This document shows, in pieces, positions 7,784 to 9,614 of a DNA stretch of 9,614 bases. Location of the stretch: assembly GCA_964475765.1 (NCBI GenBank), contig CAYYZH010000168.1, forward strand, positions 1 to 9,614, given 5' to 3'. Each line of letters opens with the position of its first letter. Positions within the stretch are counted from its first letter, which is position 1. The position numbers were made by a program, and so were the translations under genes. The stretch is from Thermohalobaculum sp964475765 (GTDB lineage Bacteria > Pseudomonadota > Alphaproteobacteria > Rhodobacterales > Rhodobacteraceae). Below the pieces are notes generated by a model. That model saw nothing but the letters and a program-made list of their open reading frames with translations. It was not told where the DNA came from and ran no database searches.

Positions 7784-7812
7784 TTTCTATGAGCGGCTAT
7801 TAATTAATTCAA
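7784..7812 (-). promoter_or_regulatory. Candidate sigma70-type promoter of the ROK regulator gene
   Basis: On the minus strand TTGAAT (7812-7807) and TAGAAA (7789-7784) are separated by exactly 17 bases; each matches four of six consensus positions. Transcription would start near 7777, giving a short leader before the ribosome site at 7757-7762 and the ATG at 7752. The palindrome ATTAATTAAT lies across the -35 element and spacer, a position suited to autorepression. Confidence 0.45.
7799..7808. promoter_or_regulatory. Candidate operator: 10-bp perfect palindrome ATTAATTAAT
   Basis: A perfect two-fold symmetric AT-only decamer inside the predicted promoter of the ROK gene. ROK repressors bind AT-rich palindromes in other bacteria (for example NagC and Mlc). 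Its position makes it a reasonable operator for the neighbouring regulator. I could not compare it with sites elsewhere in the genome. Confidence 0.35.
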
Positions 7813-7825
7813 TCGCAGTTATATA

Positions 7826-7855
7826 TTGACCGTGCAATTTGAAATGTGCGATAGA
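7826..7855 (+). promoter_or_regulatory. Weak candidate promoter for the kinase-zwf operon
   Basis: TTGACC (7826-7831) is a good -35 element. The best -10 is GATAGA (7850-7855) after 18 bases, with only three of six matches. Together with the opposite -35 of the ROK gene it forms TCAAT-N11-ATTGA (7809-7829), so the apparent inverted repeat is largely the two outward-facing -35 boxes. Confidence 0.3.
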
Positions 7856-7985
7856 GAGCCACACGCGATATCACCGGAAAGCACCACCTGAGGTTAACGA
7901 CGGCGCGACATCAACGGCATAACTTTGCGCGCCATAACGCGGTGACTTCGGGTAAGACGTCCCTGACCGGAAATCTGAGAACCTT

Positions 7986-7990
7986 GGAAA
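7986..7990 (+). promoter_or_regulatory. Ribosome binding site supporting ATG 7998 of the kinase gene
   Basis: GGAAA ends seven bases before ATG 7998. The alternative in-frame GTG at 7992 is only one base from it, too close for initiation, so the ATG is chosen. The site itself is modest. Confidence 0.55.
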
Positions 7991-7997
7991 TGTGCCA

Positions 7998-8945
7998 ATG
8001 TTTCTAGTCTGCGGGGAAGCCCTCTGGGACCTGTTCGCCGTCGAGGGCGAGAACGGGCTGACCTTCGATGCGCGGATCGGAGGCTCGCCGTTCAATGTGG
8101 CCGTGGGTCTCGCGCGGCTTGGGCAGGACAGTGCGCTCCTGACCGGCATGTCCAATGATCCCTTGGGTCAGCGACTGGCCGATGCCTTGGAACGCGAAGG
8201 CGTCGATACCGGCTTCATCTTGCGGACCAACAATCCCAGCACGCTCAGCGTCGTTGATCTCAGGCCGGATGGCGTGCCCGCCTACACGTTCTATGGACAT
8301 GGTGCCGCGGACCGCTCAGTCGGCATCGAAGACTTGCCACAACTCGCGCCCGAAATCTGGGGACTGCATACCGGGTCCTTTTCGCTGGTTGTTGAACCCG
8401 TTGGCACGAGCCTTCTCACCCTGTTCGAGCGTTCAGCGGGGAAACGCCTCATCACACTTGATCCCAATGTCCGGTTGAATGTGGAGCCCGACACCGATGT
8501 GTGGCGGGACCGGATCGACCGGTACGCAGCCCACGCAGATCTCATCAAGGTCAGCGACGAGGATCTTGCGCACATGTACCCCGGCACAGCGGCGGGCGAC
8601 ATCGCGGCGCGCTGGCTGACGGCGGGCGCTGGCCTTGTCATCGTAACCCGAGGCGGTGAGGGGGCCGAAGCCTTCATGCCCAGCGCAAATCTCTCGGTTC
8701 CGGGCCGACAAGTCGACGTGATCGACACCGTCGGCGCGGGCGATACTTTCCAGGCCGCCCTCATCACCGGACTGGCCGAGCGCGGGATCAGATCCCGAAC
8801 TGCTCTGAACAACATTGGCAAAGACAATCTCGGCAACCTGATCGGTTTTGCAACAGAGGCCGCCGCGATCACCTGTGGACGCCGCGGCGCGGACCTGCCC
8901 CACCGGGCGGACCTGCCAGCACACCGGTCGGAAGGAGCGGTCTGA
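7998..8945 (+). CDS. PfkB-family carbohydrate kinase, probable fructokinase
   Basis: Cytoplasmic ribokinase-fold sugar kinase of 315 residues from ATG 7998, the usual size for the family. The N-terminus (LVCGEALWDLF, 3-13) and the first PfkB signature GGSPFNVAVGLARLG (28-42) form the sugar-binding side. DPNVRLN lies mid-protein. The second signature DTVGAGDTF (243-251) supplies the anion hole GAGD and the catalytic base D249. The C-terminal AAAITCGRRGADLP is common in bacterial fructokinases of this type. Fructose is the most likely substrate, because the next gene is zwf and fructose-6-phosphate enters that route after isomerisation. 2-keto-3-deoxygluconate or another ketose cannot be excluded from the sequence, so I give no gene symbol. 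The stop overlaps the zwf start by one base (TGATG). The gene is divergent from the ROK regulator, which probably controls it. Confidence 0.88.
   Translation: MFLVCGEALWDLFAVEGENGLTFDARIGGSPFNVAVGLARLGQDSALLTGMSNDPLGQRLADALEREGVDTGFILRTNNPSTLSVVDLRPDGVPAYTFYGHGAADRSVGIEDLPQLAPEIWGLHTGSFSLVVEPVGTSLLTLFERSAGKRLITLDPNVRLNVEPDTDVWRDRIDRYAAHADLIKVSDEDLAHMYPGTAAGDIAARWLTAGAGLVIVTRGGEGAEAFMPSANLSVPGRQVDVIDTVGAGDTFQAALITGLAERGIRSRTALNNIGKDNLGNLIGFATEAAAITCGRRGADLPHRADLPAHRSEGAV
8932..8937 (+). promoter_or_regulatory. Ribosome binding site of zwf inside the kinase gene
   Basis: AAGGAG lies seven bases before ATG 8945, inside the last codons of the kinase gene. It is the strongest site in this half of the window. 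It suggests zwf is translated well in its own right, not only by coupling. Confidence 0.7.
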
Positions 8946-9614
8946 TGGTTGCCAGCGTTGTCCCCGTCGATCCCTTCGATCTCGTCGTCTTCGGCGGAAC
9001 CGGCGATCTTGCGCGGCGCAAACTGCTGCCCGCGCTCTATCACCGCCTGCACGATGGCCAGATGCCGCCGGAGGCCCGGATCATCGGCACCGCGCGCGGG
9101 GACCTCGACCGGGACGGCTATCGCAAGATGGCCGCCGATGCGCTCGAGGAGTTCATCGGCAAAGATGCACTTGACCGGGAGACGGTTGGACGTTTCCTGC
9201 AAACCCTCGACTACATCCAGCTCGATGTTGCCACCGAAGAGGGCTGGGCCGAGATGGCCAAAGCCCTGCCCGTCGATCCCGCGCGCCCGCGCGCCTACTA
9301 TCTGTCTGTCGCGCCCCGATTTTTCGGAGAGATCGCCAAGGGCCTGCGCGATTCAGGGCTCGCCCAGGGGGACGCCCGGATTGTCGTGGAAAAGCCGCTG
9401 GGGCACGATCTGGCCTCGGCCGAGGGGCTGAACCGCGAGCTTGCTGCGTGCTTCGACGAGCATCACGTCTATCGGATCGATCATTATCTCGGCAAGGAAA
9501 CGGTCCAGAACCTGATGGCGCTGCGCTTTGGCAACGCGTTGCTGGAGCCGCTCTGGAATGCGCGCCATATCGACCATGTCCAGATCACTGTCGCCGAAAG
9601 CGTCGGGGTCGGCG
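8945..9614 (+). CDS. zwf: Glucose-6-phosphate 1-dehydrogenase (partial, 3' end outside window)
   Basis: Oxidises glucose-6-phosphate to 6-phosphogluconolactone with NAD(P)+, the entry step to the oxidative pentose phosphate and Entner-Doudoroff routes. The first 223 residues of about 480-500 are present. The Rossmann motif FGGTGDLARRKL (16-27) lies at the N-terminus. VVEKPLG (147-153) contains the conserved EKPxG lysine K150. The substrate-binding signature RIDHYLGKE occupies 177-185 (H180 and K184 correspond to Leuconostoc H178 and K182). The general-base histidine (Leuconostoc H240) lies beyond the right edge and could not be checked. The start is fixed by AAGGAG seven bases upstream and by the one-base overlap with the kinase stop. 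Genes for 6-phosphogluconolactonase and glucose-6-phosphate isomerase are common next neighbours in related bacteria, but that is expectation, not observation. Confidence 0.95.
   Translation, partial: MVASVVPVDPFDLVVFGGTGDLARRKLLPALYHRLHDGQMPPEARIIGTARGDLDRDGYRKMAADALEEFIGKDALDRETVGRFLQTLDYIQLDVATEEGWAEMAKALPVDPARPRAYYLSVAPRFFGEIAKGLRDSGLAQGDARIVVEKPLGHDLASAEGLNRELAACFDEHHVYRIDHYLGKETVQNLMALRFGNALLEPLWNARHIDHVQITVAESVGVG

Larger units (their letters stand above)
7753..7997. promoter_or_regulatory. Divergent control region between the ROK regulator and the sugar kinase gene
   Basis: These 245 bp hold an AT-rich core (about 7780-7850) in an otherwise GC-rich window. Oppositely oriented promoter-like elements can be read there, followed by a leader of roughly 135 bases before the kinase start. 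The leader contains a six-base inverted repeat (GGCGCG 7902-7907 with CGCGCC 7928-7933, too far apart to be a convincing hairpin) and a direct repeat CATAAC (7918-7923 and 7933-7938, 15 bases apart). I see no open frame of note on either strand. Confidence 0.65.

Noticed and set aside
7809..7829. TCAAT-N11-ATTGA inverted repeat as a dedicated operator
   Set aside because: The arms coincide with the two outward-facing -35 elements, so the symmetry is explained without a binding site; a site there remains possible but unsupported.
7902..7933. GGCGCG...CGCGCC as an RNA hairpin or riboswitch stem
   Set aside because: The arms are only six bases with a 20-base loop. In GC-rich DNA such pairs occur by chance, and no further pairing supports it.
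1..9614. Search for insertion sequences, CRISPR repeats, tRNA or rRNA genes, phage or defence genes
   Set aside because: No transposase-like frame, regular repeat array, tRNA cloverleaf or rRNA sequence was seen. Nearly all sequence is accounted for by recognised metabolic genes.

Overview
This is a GC-rich window (clearly above 60% GC by eye) with tightly packed genes, ATGA/TGATG stop-start overlaps and GGAG-type ribosome binding sites. The protein families suggest an alphaproteobacterium, most likely of the Rhodobacterales type: a TAXI-type TRAP transporter binding protein, GT5 glycogen synthase, GlgX, a GH77 amylomaltase, a ROK regulator, and a PfkB sugar kinase followed by zwf. This placement is inferred from gene content and style; there is no rRNA or other marker gene here.

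Layout. (1) Positions 1-793, minus strand: the 5' part (264 residues) of a TAXI-family TRAP periplasmic binding protein, running off the left edge. (2) Positions 794-1005: a 212-bp divergent intergenic region. (3) Positions 1006-6581, plus strand: a compact glgA-glgX-malQ cluster for alpha-glucan synthesis, debranching and maltodextrin rearrangement. Its gaps are 18 bp and a 4-base overlap. (4) Positions 6586-7752, minus strand: a ROK-family regulator whose stop lies 4 bp from the malQ stop. (5) Positions 7753-7997: a 245-bp divergent control region with an AT-rich core. (6) Positions 7998-9614, plus strand: a PfkB-family (probable fructo-) kinase overlapping by one base a glucose-6-phosphate dehydrogenase gene (zwf), which runs off the right edge.

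How the genes fit together. GlgA extends alpha-1,4-glucan from ADP-glucose. GlgX removes the branches left after phosphorolysis, and MalQ recycles the released short maltodextrins, giving glucose and longer chains. The right-hand pair would feed sugar phosphate into the oxidative pentose phosphate or Entner-Doudoroff route (fructose to fructose-6-phosphate; glucose-6-phosphate to 6-phosphogluconolactone). The ROK regulator sits between the two blocks, divergent from the kinase-zwf pair, and is the obvious candidate to control that pair and itself. The TAXI gene has no evident metabolic link to glycogen and probably belongs to a transporter operon beyond the left edge.

Overall this is mostly ordinary central and storage carbohydrate metabolism. 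I see no mobile element, CRISPR array, tRNA or rRNA. I do not see a convincing undescribed system. The points that deserve a second look are the ROK regulator, whose sugar-contact, zinc and phosphate-loop signatures are all altered, its AT-rich promoter region, the TTG start of glgA, and the separation of glgA from glgB and glgC.
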